Part shown: piece after piece, positions 34,135 to 42,629 of the stretch | Layout: every line of letters starts with the position of its first letter | Position numbering within the stretch: the stretch's first letter is position 1 | Assembly (NCBI RefSeq): GCF_002776695.1 | Contig: NZ_LFJC01000003.1 | Span: forward strand, 4,391,981 to 4,455,980 | Reading direction: 5' to 3' | Length of the DNA: 64,000 bases | Source of the DNA: Bradyrhizobium nitroreducens | GTDB taxonomy: Bacteria; Pseudomonadota; Alphaproteobacteria; Rhizobiales; Xanthobacteraceae | The notes under the pieces: generated by a model | The model's input: only the letters and a program-made list of their open reading frames with translations | Told to the model about the DNA's origin: nothing | Databases searched by the model: none | Position numbers and translations under genes: made by a program

Positions 34135-35181
34135 ATGACGATGACGCAGAAGTTTGGATTGGGCTGCGCGCTGCTGGGCGCAATCGGATATGCTGCTGCG
34201 GCCGATGCCGCCGAGCAGATCACCTTCGTCTCGCAAGGCGGTGCCTATCAGCAGGCGCAGACGGTGGCGATCCTCGATCCCTCCGCCAAGAAGCTCGGCA
34301 TCACCATCAACCAGGATTCCATTCCCGACGCCTGGCCCGCGATCAAGACGCAGGTCGGCAGCGGCAAGCCGATCTGGGATGTCGTCGATACCCCGACCGG
34401 CAACTGCCTGCGCGGCGGCGAGCAGGGGCTGATCGAGAAGCTCGACTTTTCGAAGATTCCAAACGGCGCGGCGATGCCGGAGGCCTATCGCAGTCCCTAT
34501 TCGGTATCCTATGAATTCTATTCCAGCGTGCTGTCCTACAGCCAGAAGACGTTCCCGAAGGATGCGCCGAACAGCTGGGCCGATTTCTGGGACGTGAAGA
34601 AATTTCCCGGCCGCCGCGCGCTGCGCAACCATCCGTTCGCAACGCTGGAGGCGGCGCTGATGGCTGACGGCGTCGCGCCGGACAAGCTCTATCCGCTCGA
34701 CGTCGACCGCGCCTTCAAGAAGCTGGAGGAGATCAAGCCGCACATCACGGTGTGGTGGACCTCGGGCGCGCAGTCGGCGCAGCTGCTCAACGACGGCGAG
34801 GTCGACATGGAGATGGCCTGGAACGGCCGCGTCACCGCCGTCGCCAAGGAGGGCGCCAAGGTTGCCTTCACCTACAACCAGGGCATCCTGCAGAGCACCT
34901 CGCTCTGCATCCTCAAGGGCGCGCCGAATCTCGCCACGGCCGTGAAATTCCTCAACGAGGCGGTCGATCCCGTGCACCAGGCCAATCTGCCGCTCCACAT
35001 CGACTACGGCCCCGGCAATCCCAAGGCGTTCGAGACCGGCGTGATCAAGCCCGAGCGCGCCGCGCAGCTGCCGAGCGAGCCGGCCAACGCCGCCAAGCAG
35101 GCGCTGATGTCCTACGCCTGGTGGTCTTCGCCCGCAGGCGAAGCCGCCGAGAAGCGCTGGGCCTCGTTCATGCAGAAGTAA
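34135..35181 (+). CDS. ABC transporter substrate-binding protein (PotD/polyamine-like)
   Basis: About 348 residues with a signal peptide (MTMTQKFGLGCALLGAIGYA to ADAA). The mature start EQITFVSQGGAYQQAQ and later features (WDVVDTPTGNCLRGGEQGL, SYEFYSSVLSYS, GEVDMEMAWNGR) are those of type 1 spermidine/putrescine-family binding proteins. A very strong ribosome site (ggaggaggcgagg) precedes the ATG. Substrate unknown; the neighbouring flavin oxidase suggests an amine. Confidence 0.91.
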   Translation: MTMTQKFGLGCALLGAIGYAAAADAAEQITFVSQGGAYQQAQTVAILDPSAKKLGITINQDSIPDAWPAIKTQVGSGKPIWDVVDTPTGNCLRGGEQGLIEKLDFSKIPNGAAMPEAYRSPYSVSYEFYSSVLSYSQKTFPKDAPNSWADFWDVKKFPGRRALRNHPFATLEAALMADGVAPDKLYPLDVDRAFKKLEEIKPHITVWWTSGAQSAQLLNDGEVDMEMAWNGRVTAVAKEGAKVAFTYNQGILQSTSLCILKGAPNLATAVKFLNEAVDPVHQANLPLHIDYGPGNPKAFETGVIKPERAAQLPSEPANAAKQALMSYAWWSSPAGEAAEKRWASFMQK

Positions 35182-35190
35182 AGCGCGCCA

Positions 35191-36063
35191 ATGCCGACGA
35201 CATCCGTGCCGGATCCCTCCGAGAAGCATCAGCGCCGCGAGCACGGCCTGATGCTGGCATTGGTGTCGCCGGCGCTGCTGGTGATCCTGGCGCTGATCGT
35301 GCTGCCGGTCGGCTGGCTGGCCTGGCAGTCGGTCTACCATGACGGCTTCACGCTGGAGAACTACCGCCGCATCTTCACAGAGGACATCTACTGGCGCAGC
35401 TTCGCACTGACCTTCGAGATCAGCCTCGCGGTGACGGTGATCGCGTTGCTGCTCGGCTATCCCGTCGCCTATCTCGCCAACTCCGTGCCGAAAGGCTGGA
35501 GCATCCTGATCCTGTCGCTGGTCGTGCTGCCGTTCTGGACATCGGTGCTGGTGCGCGCCTATGCCTGGCTGGCGTTGCTTCAGCGCACCGGCGTGATCAA
35601 CCAGTTCTTGCGTTACCTCGAATTGATCTCCGAGCCGCTCGCCCTCGTCCACAACACTTTCGGCACGGTGGTCGCCACCGTGCACATCCTGCTGCCGTTC
35701 ATGGTGCTGCCGCTCTACGCCACCATGCAGAAGATCCCGAACGACCTGATGCAGGCCGGCGCCAGCCTGGGCGCGAGCCCGACGCTGACCTTCATGCGCG
35801 TCTTCCTCCCGCTGTCGCTGCCGGGCGTGCTCGCCGGCTGCACCATGGTGTTCGTGCTCTGCCTCGGCTTCTACATCACGCCGGAACTGCTCGGCGGCGG
35901 ACGCACCGTGATGGTGTCGATGCTGGTGAGCCGCAATGTCGAGCTCTACAACCAGTTCGGGGCCGCGAGTGCGGTCGCGGTCGTGCTGCTGGTGAGCGTG
36001 CTTGCGATCTTCTTCGCCGTCAGCCGCTTCATCTCGCTCGATCGCGTGCTGGGGCAGAAATGA
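35191..36063 (+). CDS. ABC transporter permease (PotB-like)
   Basis: A 290-residue inner-membrane permease with about six helices. The cytoplasmic EAA loop is MQAGASLGASPTLTFMRVFLP, which docks on the ATPase. Its N-terminus carries an extra charged segment ahead of the first helix (about 24-48). It overlaps the next permease gene by 4 bp (ATGA), so the two subunits are co-translated to form the heterodimeric channel. Confidence 0.93.
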   Translation: MPTTSVPDPSEKHQRREHGLMLALVSPALLVILALIVLPVGWLAWQSVYHDGFTLENYRRIFTEDIYWRSFALTFEISLAVTVIALLLGYPVAYLANSVPKGWSILILSLVVLPFWTSVLVRAYAWLALLQRTGVINQFLRYLELISEPLALVHNTFGTVVATVHILLPFMVLPLYATMQKIPNDLMQAGASLGASPTLTFMRVFLPLSLPGVLAGCTMVFVLCLGFYITPELLGGGRTVMVSMLVSRNVELYNQFGAASAVAVVLLVSVLAIFFAVSRFISLDRVLGQK

Positions 36064-36845
36064 TGCGCACCTCGCCCGCACGCATCGCCCTCTACGTGAT
36101 CAGCGCGCTGGTGCTGGTCTATCTGATCCTGCCCGTGCTGATCATCGCGCCGATCTCGTTCTCCAGCGCGCGCTTCCTGACCTTCCCGCCGCCGTCGTTC
36201 TCGACGCGCTGGTATCAGCAATATTTCGCCAACCCGGCCTGGATGCAGGCGACACGGGTGACGCTGACGGTCGCGCTGCTGACGGTGGTGATCGCGACGC
36301 CGTTCGGGGTTGCCGCCGCCTACGCCATCAGCCAGTCGAAGCTGCGCATCATGCGCGTCATCCACATGGCGCTGTTGCTGCCGCTGGTGGTGCCCATCAT
36401 CATCACCGCGGTCGGCATCTTCTTCGTCTATGCCAGGGTCGGCCTGGTCGCGACCATGTCCGGCCTCGTGCTGGCGAACGTGATGCTGGGATTGCCCTAT
36501 GTCGTCATCTCCGTGCTCGCAGGGCTCCAGAGCTTCGACCCCGCGCAGGAGATGGTGGCGCGCAGCCTCGGCATGAACCGCCTGCGCAGCTTCTTCGCGG
36601 TGACGCTGCCGCAGATCAAGTCCAGCGTGATCGCCGGCGGCATCTTCGCCTTCATCTCGGCAATGGACGAGACCATCGTGGCGCTGTTCATCTCCGGCGG
36701 CCAGTATCAGCCGCTGACCAAGCGCATGTTCACGGCGCTCCGCGACGAGATCGACCCGACCATCGCCGCGATCTCGACGCTGATGACCGCGGCGTCCTTC
36801 ATGCTGGTGCTGCTGGCGAGCACGCGGCAGAAGAGGAGCGGGTGA
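36060..36845 (+). CDS. ABC transporter permease (PotC-like)
   Basis: A 261-residue permease with about six membrane helices and the EAA-type loop VARSLGMNRLRSFFAVTLPQ. PotC-like features include FSSARFLTFPPPSFSTRWYQ after the first helix. It is the last gene of the six-gene operon. A palindromic repeat element begins 46 bp after its stop. Confidence 0.93.
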   Translation: MMRTSPARIALYVISALVLVYLILPVLIIAPISFSSARFLTFPPPSFSTRWYQQYFANPAWMQATRVTLTVALLTVVIATPFGVAAAYAISQSKLRIMRVIHMALLLPLVVPIIITAVGIFFVYARVGLVATMSGLVLANVMLGLPYVVISVLAGLQSFDPAQEMVARSLGMNRLRSFFAVTLPQIKSSVIAGGIFAFISAMDETIVALFISGGQYQPLTKRMFTALRDEIDPTIAAISTLMTAASFMLVLLASTRQKRSG

Positions 36846-36890
36846 GGGGAGTTCTGATCGTGCGTAGCGCGGCAATCGAGCCTCCATCAC

Positions 36891-37041
36891 CGTCACCCTG
36901 AGGTGCGCGCCCTGGGGCGCAACGCGCCGCAGGGCAAGCCTCGAAGGGCGACGGCCCCACTGCAAGAGTTCGGCCGTGCATCCTTCGAGGCTCCCGGCGC
37001 GATGCTGTGCGCATCGCGCCACTCGCTCCTCAGGATGACGG
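36891..37041. repeat. Palindromic intergenic repeat between permease and TetR genes
   Basis: A 151-nt element bounded by cgtcaccctgagg and ctcctcaggatgacg with inner pieces such as ggggcgcaacgcgcc and gcgatgctgtgcgcatcgc. It is related to the 13186 element through the ccttcgagg and ctcctcaggatga blocks. It fills the convergent space and may end transcription from both sides. Confidence 0.85.
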
Positions 37042-37069
37042 AATTATCATCGTCGCCCGGCGAAGGCCC

Positions 37070-37717
37070 TCACTTCGCCCCCAGCCACGCCAGGATCATC
37101 TTCACGATCTGCGTGCGGCTCCGCGCCAGTACCTTCGGCTCGCTCAAGTCCCGGTCGAACAGCGCGCCAAAGGTGTGGCGGTTGGCGACGCGGAAGAAGC
37201 AGTAGGAGGAGATGGCGAGGTGCAGATCGATGGCGTCGACGTCGTCGCGGAAGACGCCTTCGGCGCGGCCGCGCTTCAAAATGCCGTCGAGGGTCGCGAT
37301 CACGCTGGCGTTGAGCTGGCGCAGTTGCGGATTCTGCTTCAAGTGCTTGCCGTGGTGGATGTTCTCGATCGAGACGAGGCGGATGAAGTTCGGATTGCGC
37401 TCGTCGTGGTCGAAGGTCGCCTCGATCAGCCGCCGTAATCCTTCGCGCGTGTCGCAGCTTTCAATGTCGAGCTGGTCCTCCAGCGCGCGGATGCTGCGAT
37501 AGGCCTCCTCCAGCACCGCGAGGTAGAGCTGCTCTTTGCCGCCGAAATAGTAGTAGATCATGCGCTTCGAGGTGCGCGTCCGCGCCGCGATCGCATCGAC
37601 GCGGGCGCCCGAATAGCCCTCCGAGGCGAATTCGGCCATCGCCACTTCGAGGATGTCGCGCTTGGTGCGCTCGGGATCGTTGGTGCGCTTCGATGGGGGC
37701 GGCATGCGCTCGAGCAT
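37070..37717 (-). CDS. TetR-family regulator
   Basis: A 215-residue regulator; the HTH is at about 15-60 (RTKRDILEVAMAEFASEGYS, then TRTSKRMIYYYFGGKEQLY). The C-terminal half (ILKRGRAEGVFRDDVDAIDL) resembles the RutR/YcdC-like group. The ATG at 37717 is supported by a ggggggagaaac ribosome site; the open frame extends further upstream without one. It is divergent from the MFS transporter, and a GTAC-N6-GTAC dyad lies between them. Confidence 0.9.
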   Translation of the reverse strand: MLERMPPPSKRTNDPERTKRDILEVAMAEFASEGYSGARVDAIAARTRTSKRMIYYYFGGKEQLYLAVLEEAYRSIRALEDQLDIESCDTREGLRRLIEATFDHDERNPNFIRLVSIENIHHGKHLKQNPQLRQLNASVIATLDGILKRGRAEGVFRDDVDAIDLHLAISSYCFFRVANRHTFGALFDRDLSEPKVLARSRTQIVKMILAWLGAK

Positions 37718-37809
37718 TGCTGTTTCTCCCCCCAGTTTCCATGGATCGCCTTGAAGGTGAAGGCAAATTTGGCGCTTTCGGGCCTCGATCCAACGCGTAT
37801 TGCATAAAC

Positions 37810-37823
37810 GTACTAGTTCGTAC
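37810..37823. promoter_or_regulatory. Candidate TetR operator
   Basis: Imperfect dyad GTAC-N6-GTAC (core tagttc) in the 211-bp divergent region between the TetR and MFS genes, in a locally AT-richer stretch suited to overlapping promoters. Confidence 0.45.
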
Positions 37824-37928
37824 ATTATGACCTCAAACCGAGCTTGCGGCAATCAAAACCAGAAGAACGCGCGCAAGGCGGCGGCCCGCCTGACGCGAAC
37901 CGCTCGGACACATGGGGAGGAGATTCTG

Positions 37929-39269
37929 ATGACGTTGACGTCCACCGCATCGCTGCATGCATCATCCGGCGCGGAAGCTGCACAAGACAAGCTGCCCAAG
38001 CGCGCCGCGCTGGTCAGCTTCGTCGGCAGCATGCTCGAATACTACGACTTCTTCATCTACGGCACCGCGGCTGCGCTGATCTTTCCAAAAGTCTTCTTCG
38101 CCAACGTCGATCCGTCGACGGCGACGCTGCTGGCGCTATTGTCCTTCGGCATCGGCTATATCGCGCGGCCCGTGGGCGCCGTCATCCTCGGCCATTTCGG
38201 CGATCGCATCGGCCGCAAGACGGTGCTGTTGTTCACGCTGGTCCTGATGGGCGGCTCGACGCTCGCGATCGGCCTGTTGCCGGATGCCAAGGCCATCGGC
38301 AACGCCGCGCCGATCATTTTGACGCTGCTGCGCCTGTTGCAGGGCCTGTCGGCCGCCGGCGAGCAGAGCGGGGCGAACTCGCTGACGCTGGAGCACTCCG
38401 CCAATTCCAACCGCGCCTTCTTCACCAGCTGGACTCTGAGCGGCACCCAGGCCGGCGCGATCCTGGCGACGCTGGTGTTCATCCCCGTGTCGAGCCTGCC
38501 CGAAGAGCAGCTCTTGAGCTGGGGCTGGCGCATTCCGTTCCTGCTGTCCTTCTTCGTGTTGATTGTCGCCTATCTGGTGCGGCGGACCATGCCGGAAACG
38601 CCCGTGTTCGAGGACATCAAGGACAAGGCGAAGGTGGCGCGCTTTCCGGTCGTGGCGCTGCTGCGCGACTATTGGTCCGATGTGCTGCGCGTGATCGTCT
38701 GCGCGTTGATCGCGACCGTCAGCACCATGACGGCCGTGTTCGCGCTCGGCTATGCCACCTCGAAGTTCGGCGTCGCGCGTCCGACCATGCTGTGGGCCGG
38801 CGTGCTCGGCAACGTCACCGCGCTGATCACCCAGCCGCTGTGGGCGCTGCTGGCCGACAGGATCGGCCGCAAGCCGGTGTTCATCGGCGGCGTGCTCGGC
38901 TGCGCGGTGCTCGTGTTCCCCTATTTCATGCTGGTGACGTCAGGGAATACGCCGGCGATCTTCGCCGCGGCAATGATCCTCTCCGGCATCATCTACGCCG
39001 CACCGAACGCGATCTGGCCTTCGTTCTATGCCGAGATGTTCGAGGCGCGCGTGCGCTATTCCGGCACGGCGATCGGCACCCAGCTCGGCTTCCTCGCCGC
39101 CGGCTTCACGCCGCTGGTCAGCGCAAGCCTGGTCGGCGAGGGACCGAACGGCTGGATCCCCGTGGCGATCTTCGTTGCCTGCTGCTGCGTGATCTCGGCG
39201 GCATCGGCGGCAACCGCGCGCGAAACCCACACCGTCGATATCGCCGATCTCGGCAAGCGGCGCGCGTAA
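37929..39269 (+). CDS. MFS transporter, metabolite:H+ symporter (MHS) family
   Basis: A 446-residue, 12-helix transporter. The family signature FVGSMLEYYDFFIYGTAAAL lies in the first helix, and the loop 2-3 motif is GHFGDRIGRKTVLLF with a second copy, LADRIGRKPVF, in the C-half. These are features of ProP/KgtP/ShiA-type symporters for carboxylic acids, betaines or shikimate-like compounds. A strong ggggagga ribosome site supports the ATG at 37929. The esterase follows after 18 bp, so the imported substrate may come from, or be, an ester. Confidence 0.92.
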   Translation: MTLTSTASLHASSGAEAAQDKLPKRAALVSFVGSMLEYYDFFIYGTAAALIFPKVFFANVDPSTATLLALLSFGIGYIARPVGAVILGHFGDRIGRKTVLLFTLVLMGGSTLAIGLLPDAKAIGNAAPIILTLLRLLQGLSAAGEQSGANSLTLEHSANSNRAFFTSWTLSGTQAGAILATLVFIPVSSLPEEQLLSWGWRIPFLLSFFVLIVAYLVRRTMPETPVFEDIKDKAKVARFPVVALLRDYWSDVLRVIVCALIATVSTMTAVFALGYATSKFGVARPTMLWAGVLGNVTALITQPLWALLADRIGRKPVFIGGVLGCAVLVFPYFMLVTSGNTPAIFAAAMILSGIIYAAPNAIWPSFYAEMFEARVRYSGTAIGTQLGFLAAGFTPLVSASLVGEGPNGWIPVAIFVACCCVISAASAATARETHTVDIADLGKRRA

Positions 39270-39287
39270 GAGCAGGGCAAGTTGCAG

Positions 39288-40802
39288 ATGCGAGCGAAAG
39301 CGGTTTCGACCACAAGCGGGCCGGTCACCGGCGCAGAGCAGAATGGCATGCACGTCTTTCGGGGCGTGCCCTATGCAACCGCGCGGCGCTTTGCGAAGGC
39401 CGTGCCGCCACTCGAATGGACGGAGCCGCGGAGCTGCACGGAGTACGGCGCTTACGCGCCGCAGCCCGGTCATCTCGATCATGCGGCTGAGGCCGCCTGC
39501 CTCAGCCTGAACATCTGGGCGCCGGCGGCCGATCGCCCGCTGCCGGTGCTGTTCTTCGTCCATGGCGGCGCCTTCGTCACCGGTGGCGGCGCCGATTATG
39601 ACGGCGCTTTCCTGGCCGCGCATGGGCCGGCCGTGATCGTCACCATCAACTACCGGCTCGGCCCGCTCGGCTTCCTCCAGCTGCATCGTCGTGGCTTCGC
39701 GGAGGCGAGCAACCTCGCGCTCCAGGATACGCTCGCCGCCCTCGATTGGGTGCGCGCCAACATTGCGAAGTTCGGCGGCGACCCGGACGCGATCACGCTC
39801 GCAGGCCAATCTGCCGGCGCCTCCATGGTGATTGCGCTGACGACCCTGCCGCAGGCCAAAGGCAAGTTCATCCGTGCTCTCGCGCTCAGCGCACCCGGGC
39901 GGACCATCATGAGCGCCGATCATGCCGACGACGTCGCGCGGCGCGTGATCGACGAGCTCGGACTGTCGCGTGATCCAGGCATGATTGCTTCCGTGCCGCT
40001 GCAAGACCTGTTCGCGGCGGTGGAGCGCGTCGGCCGCAGGCTCGCGGACGAGACGGAGCAGGGCACCGTGTTCGGCCCCGTGCTCGACGGCACGGTGATC
40101 CCGCGCGAGCCCCGCGACGTCTTCGCCGACGGAACGCTGCGTGACATTCCGCTCTGGCTCGGCTCCTGTCGCGACGAGATGGTGATGTTCCTGAAGAGCA
40201 CGCCGCCGGCCGCGATGATCCGCACCACCGAGCGGCAGCTGCGCGCCTCGTTCGGCGATGCCGGCTGGGAGCGCCTGTTGTCCTGTTATCGCGCCAGCGC
40301 GCGTCCCGACGAGGATCCGTACGAGGCGCTGCTGTCGGATGCGTTCTGGCATCGCCCGATGGCTGATCTCGCGCGTCTGCATGCTGCGGCGGGCGGCTCG
40401 GCGTGGCTGAGCCGGTTCGATCACCGCCCCTCGCTCGAGCCGTTCCTGTCGCAAGGCCCGACCCACGGCGCCGACAACGCCTGTCTCTGGGCCCACCTGC
40501 CTGATTTCATCGATCGCCCGATCCTGAAGCGCAAGGGCGGTCCGATGACTTCAGGCGACGTCGAGGTCGCTGCGCGTTTTCAGGCCGACGTGCTGCGCTT
40601 CGTCACGACCGGCAGGCCTGATGTCGCGGACGCCTGGCCGCGGTTCACGACCGACAGGGAGCCGCTCGGGATATTCGGTCAGCCGTTTCACGTCGTCTCT
40701 CTCAGAGACGGCGCGCGGCCGCTGTTGTGGACGGAGCTGCTGGCGCAATCCGGTGCGCCTCGAGCTCACCCGATCGCGAAGTCGGCCGCCGTCTCCGCGT
40801 GA
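39288..40802 (+). CDS. Type B carboxylesterase
   Basis: About 504 residues, normal for the carboxylesterase/cholinesterase family. The start GVPYATARRFAKA, the oxyanion-hole motif FFVHGGAF, the nucleophile elbow LAGQSAGAS (Ser) and the C-terminal GPTHGADN (putative His) are visible. No signal peptide, so it should be cytoplasmic. In an operon with the MHS transporter it may cleave an imported ester. An ATG at 39288 and a TTG at 39282 are both possible. Its last 37 bp overlap the convergent racemase-family gene. Confidence 0.88.
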   Translation: MRAKAVSTTSGPVTGAEQNGMHVFRGVPYATARRFAKAVPPLEWTEPRSCTEYGAYAPQPGHLDHAAEAACLSLNIWAPAADRPLPVLFFVHGGAFVTGGGADYDGAFLAAHGPAVIVTINYRLGPLGFLQLHRRGFAEASNLALQDTLAALDWVRANIAKFGGDPDAITLAGQSAGASMVIALTTLPQAKGKFIRALALSAPGRTIMSADHADDVARRVIDELGLSRDPGMIASVPLQDLFAAVERVGRRLADETEQGTVFGPVLDGTVIPREPRDVFADGTLRDIPLWLGSCRDEMVMFLKSTPPAAMIRTTERQLRASFGDAGWERLLSCYRASARPDEDPYEALLSDAFWHRPMADLARLHAAAGGSAWLSRFDHRPSLEPFLSQGPTHGADNACLWAHLPDFIDRPILKRKGGPMTSGDVEVAARFQADVLRFVTTGRPDVADAWPRFTTDREPLGIFGQPFHVVSLRDGARPLLWTELLAQSGAPRAHPIAKSAAVSA

Positions 40803-41455
40803 ATGGCCGTGGTGTCGAACGTCTCGACCGAGGTGTCGTCAGGGCCGACCAGCATCGTGATCTCGGTGCAGCCGAGGATGATGCACTCCGCGCCGGCGGC
40901 GACCAGCGCGGCCATCACGTCCTGATAGCAGCGGCGCGAGGGATCGGTGACGATGCCAAGGCACAGCTCCTCGTAAATGATGCGGTTCACATCGGCGCGC
41001 GCCCCGGTGGGAGGTACCAGCACGTCGAGATCATGCGCGCGCAGCCGGTCGATGTAAAAATCCTCCTCCATCGTGAATTTGGTGCCGAGCAGCCCGACCC
41101 GCCGGTATCCCTTCGCCCCGATCCGCTGCGCCGTCGCATCGCCGATGTGGATGAACGGAACGCTCACGCCGGAGATGATGTCGGGCGCCAATTTGTGCAT
41201 CGTATTCGTGCACAGCACGATCGCCCGCGCGCCGCCGCTTTCGAGACGTCGCGCGACCTCCGTCAGGCTGGCCGCCGCCTCTGCCCAGCGGCCCGCATAC
41301 TGCATCTGCTTGATCTGCTCGAAATCGTAGGAATACAGCAGCAGAGGCGCCGAATGCAGCTCGCCCATGCGATCGCGGACCCGCTCATTGATGAGCTTGT
41401 AGTACAGCGCGGTGCTCTCCCAGCTCATGCCCCCGATCAGGCCGATGGTCTGCAT
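40766..41455 (-). CDS. Aspartate/glutamate racemase-family protein
   Basis: A 229-residue protein with both catalytic Cys motifs of cofactor-independent amino-acid racemases: VLCTNTMHK (about 82) and LGCTEITML (about 192). The start MQTIGLIGGMSWESTALYY is typical of the aspartate racemase/YgeA group. It may interconvert amino-acid enantiomers. It converges on the carboxylesterase gene, and the two coding regions overlap by 37 bp. Confidence 0.9.
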   Translation of the reverse strand: MQTIGLIGGMSWESTALYYKLINERVRDRMGELHSAPLLLYSYDFEQIKQMQYAGRWAEAAASLTEVARRLESGGARAIVLCTNTMHKLAPDIISGVSVPFIHIGDATAQRIGAKGYRRVGLLGTKFTMEEDFYIDRLRAHDLDVLVPPTGARADVNRIIYEELCLGIVTDPSRRCYQDVMAALVAAGAECIILGCTEITMLVGPDDTSVETFDTTAIHAETAADFAIG

Positions 41456-41566
41456 TCCAATGTCCTCGTTGAGTCCGGCCCGACCGTAGACGAAAACGCC
41501 GCGGCCCGGTAGCCATCGCTTGACGGAGGCGAGCTGGCGCGCGGTCCGGCTTCACCAATTATGCCT

Positions 41567-41659
41567 GCGTAGCCCCGATGGAGCGCAGCGCAATCCGGGG
41601 CCGCTCGCCCGGCAACTCGTACCGTCCCGGATTACGCTGGCGCTCCATCCGGGCTACGC
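41567..41659. repeat. Palindromic intergenic repeat
   Basis: Outer ends gcgtagccc (41567-41575) and gggctacgc (41651-41659) with inner gatggagcgcagcgcaatccgg pairing with ccggattacgctggcgctcc; about 93 nt. A typical hairpin repeat of this genome, in the gap after the racemase-family gene. Confidence 0.85.
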
Positions 41660-41799
41660 GATCGCGGCCTGTGTCGCGCCTGTGTCAATCCATACGCGCA
41701 AAAATATTCCGCTTTACCGAAATTCGGTTTCGGCGTATGTGTCGGCCATCCTGATCCGGCGAAAGGGGCGGTCGTACGTCGCAACGAGCCGCGGATCGG

Positions 41800-42199
41800 G
41801 GAGCGGTGGACGCAGACGGCGTCGTGCACGAGAGGCGGGAGCAGGGCGGGATGAACCCCGTGAGGTCCCGGCGGCGTGCGGACGAGCGGCGCTTGAAGCG
41901 TACGGCCAAATCGCGTGGTCCTGGCTGTCGTTGCTACAGCCAAGCCCTGCGGAGGTACGCCGAGCCCGACCGGGCAGAGCGCGCCGTCAATTCGCGGGGT
42001 GACGGAGGCAAGCAGGAACTCGTCTCCGGGGAGAGCGCGCCATACGCCGTCAAACATCGCGCAGGGAAGGCCGGACGTTTCGGCTGTACCTGTTGATCCG
42101 TTGTGCTGGCGTGTGCATTTTTCATCGCACGGCGGATTGCGGGTGCCAGCCGGCGCCCGGCCTTCCCTGCGCCCTTTTTTGAAGAGGGCGTGACGAAGA
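41800..42199. repeat. Long structured intergenic repeat of Bradyrhizobium type
   Basis: About 400 nt with no supported gene, although several small frames run through it on both strands. A perfect 16-bp inverted pair (42059-42074 with 42157-42172) encloses 82 nt and is followed by a run of T (from 42175), so a transcript from the left could form a terminator-like structure. I recall near-copies of this sequence (gctacagccaagccctgcgg; cagggaaggccgg) at many places in Bradyrhizobium genomes, often mis-annotated as small hypothetical proteins. Exact ends are uncertain. Confidence 0.65.
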
Positions 42200-42480
42200 G
42201 AGCAAAACTCGGGCGAAAGGCGCCGCGAGGAGGAGAACGCATGTCTGCGAGTCACAACCTCCGACTTCGTAGAGTGGGCAAAGCGCAGCGTGCCCACGCT
42301 CTCGTGCCCCGGACGCAGCGCAGCGGCCCCGGCGATGCGAAGCATCGTTCGGGCTGGTGCGCTGCAGAGCCGGGGCCCATGTCGCCGCATGCCGCGCCGC
42401 TTTTGGGTCCCGGCTCTGCGCAGCAGCGTAAGAACGCTGCAGCGCGTCCGGGACACGAGAGCAGCGACGTCCCCCACGAA
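42200..42480. repeat. Second mosaic repeat block upstream of tex
   Basis: Contains gtgggcaaagcgcagcgtgcccac (42273-42296) and a longer hairpin whose ends are ctcgtgccccggacgc (42301-42316) and gcgtccgggacacgag (about 42444-42459), with inner gccggggccc and gggtcccggc. It continues directly from the preceding repeat. No gene is supported here. Confidence 0.7.
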
Positions 42481-42629
42481 TGTGGCGAGATCGCATCGGT
42501 TCGACAAAAAATCCCCTGTCGACGATGCTGCTTCGTACCTTGATGAATCAACCCGGGTTGGTCCATAAGCGGCGTCCCGTGGTCGGTGGTTCGCCCCCGT
42601 ATTGCGTGCTTGGATAGAGGGATTCTCGC

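Noticed and set aside
32392..36081. A 1229-codon open frame on the minus strand
   Set aside because: It is antisense to five well-supported ABC operon genes, is His/Arg/Gly-biased as expected from a GC-rich shadow frame, and shows no domain motif.
42059..42175. Possible riboswitch or CRISPR-like repeat from the strong inverted pair
   Set aside because: There is only one inverted pair, no direct repeat-spacer periodicity and no downstream gene at leader distance; treated as a structured repeat.
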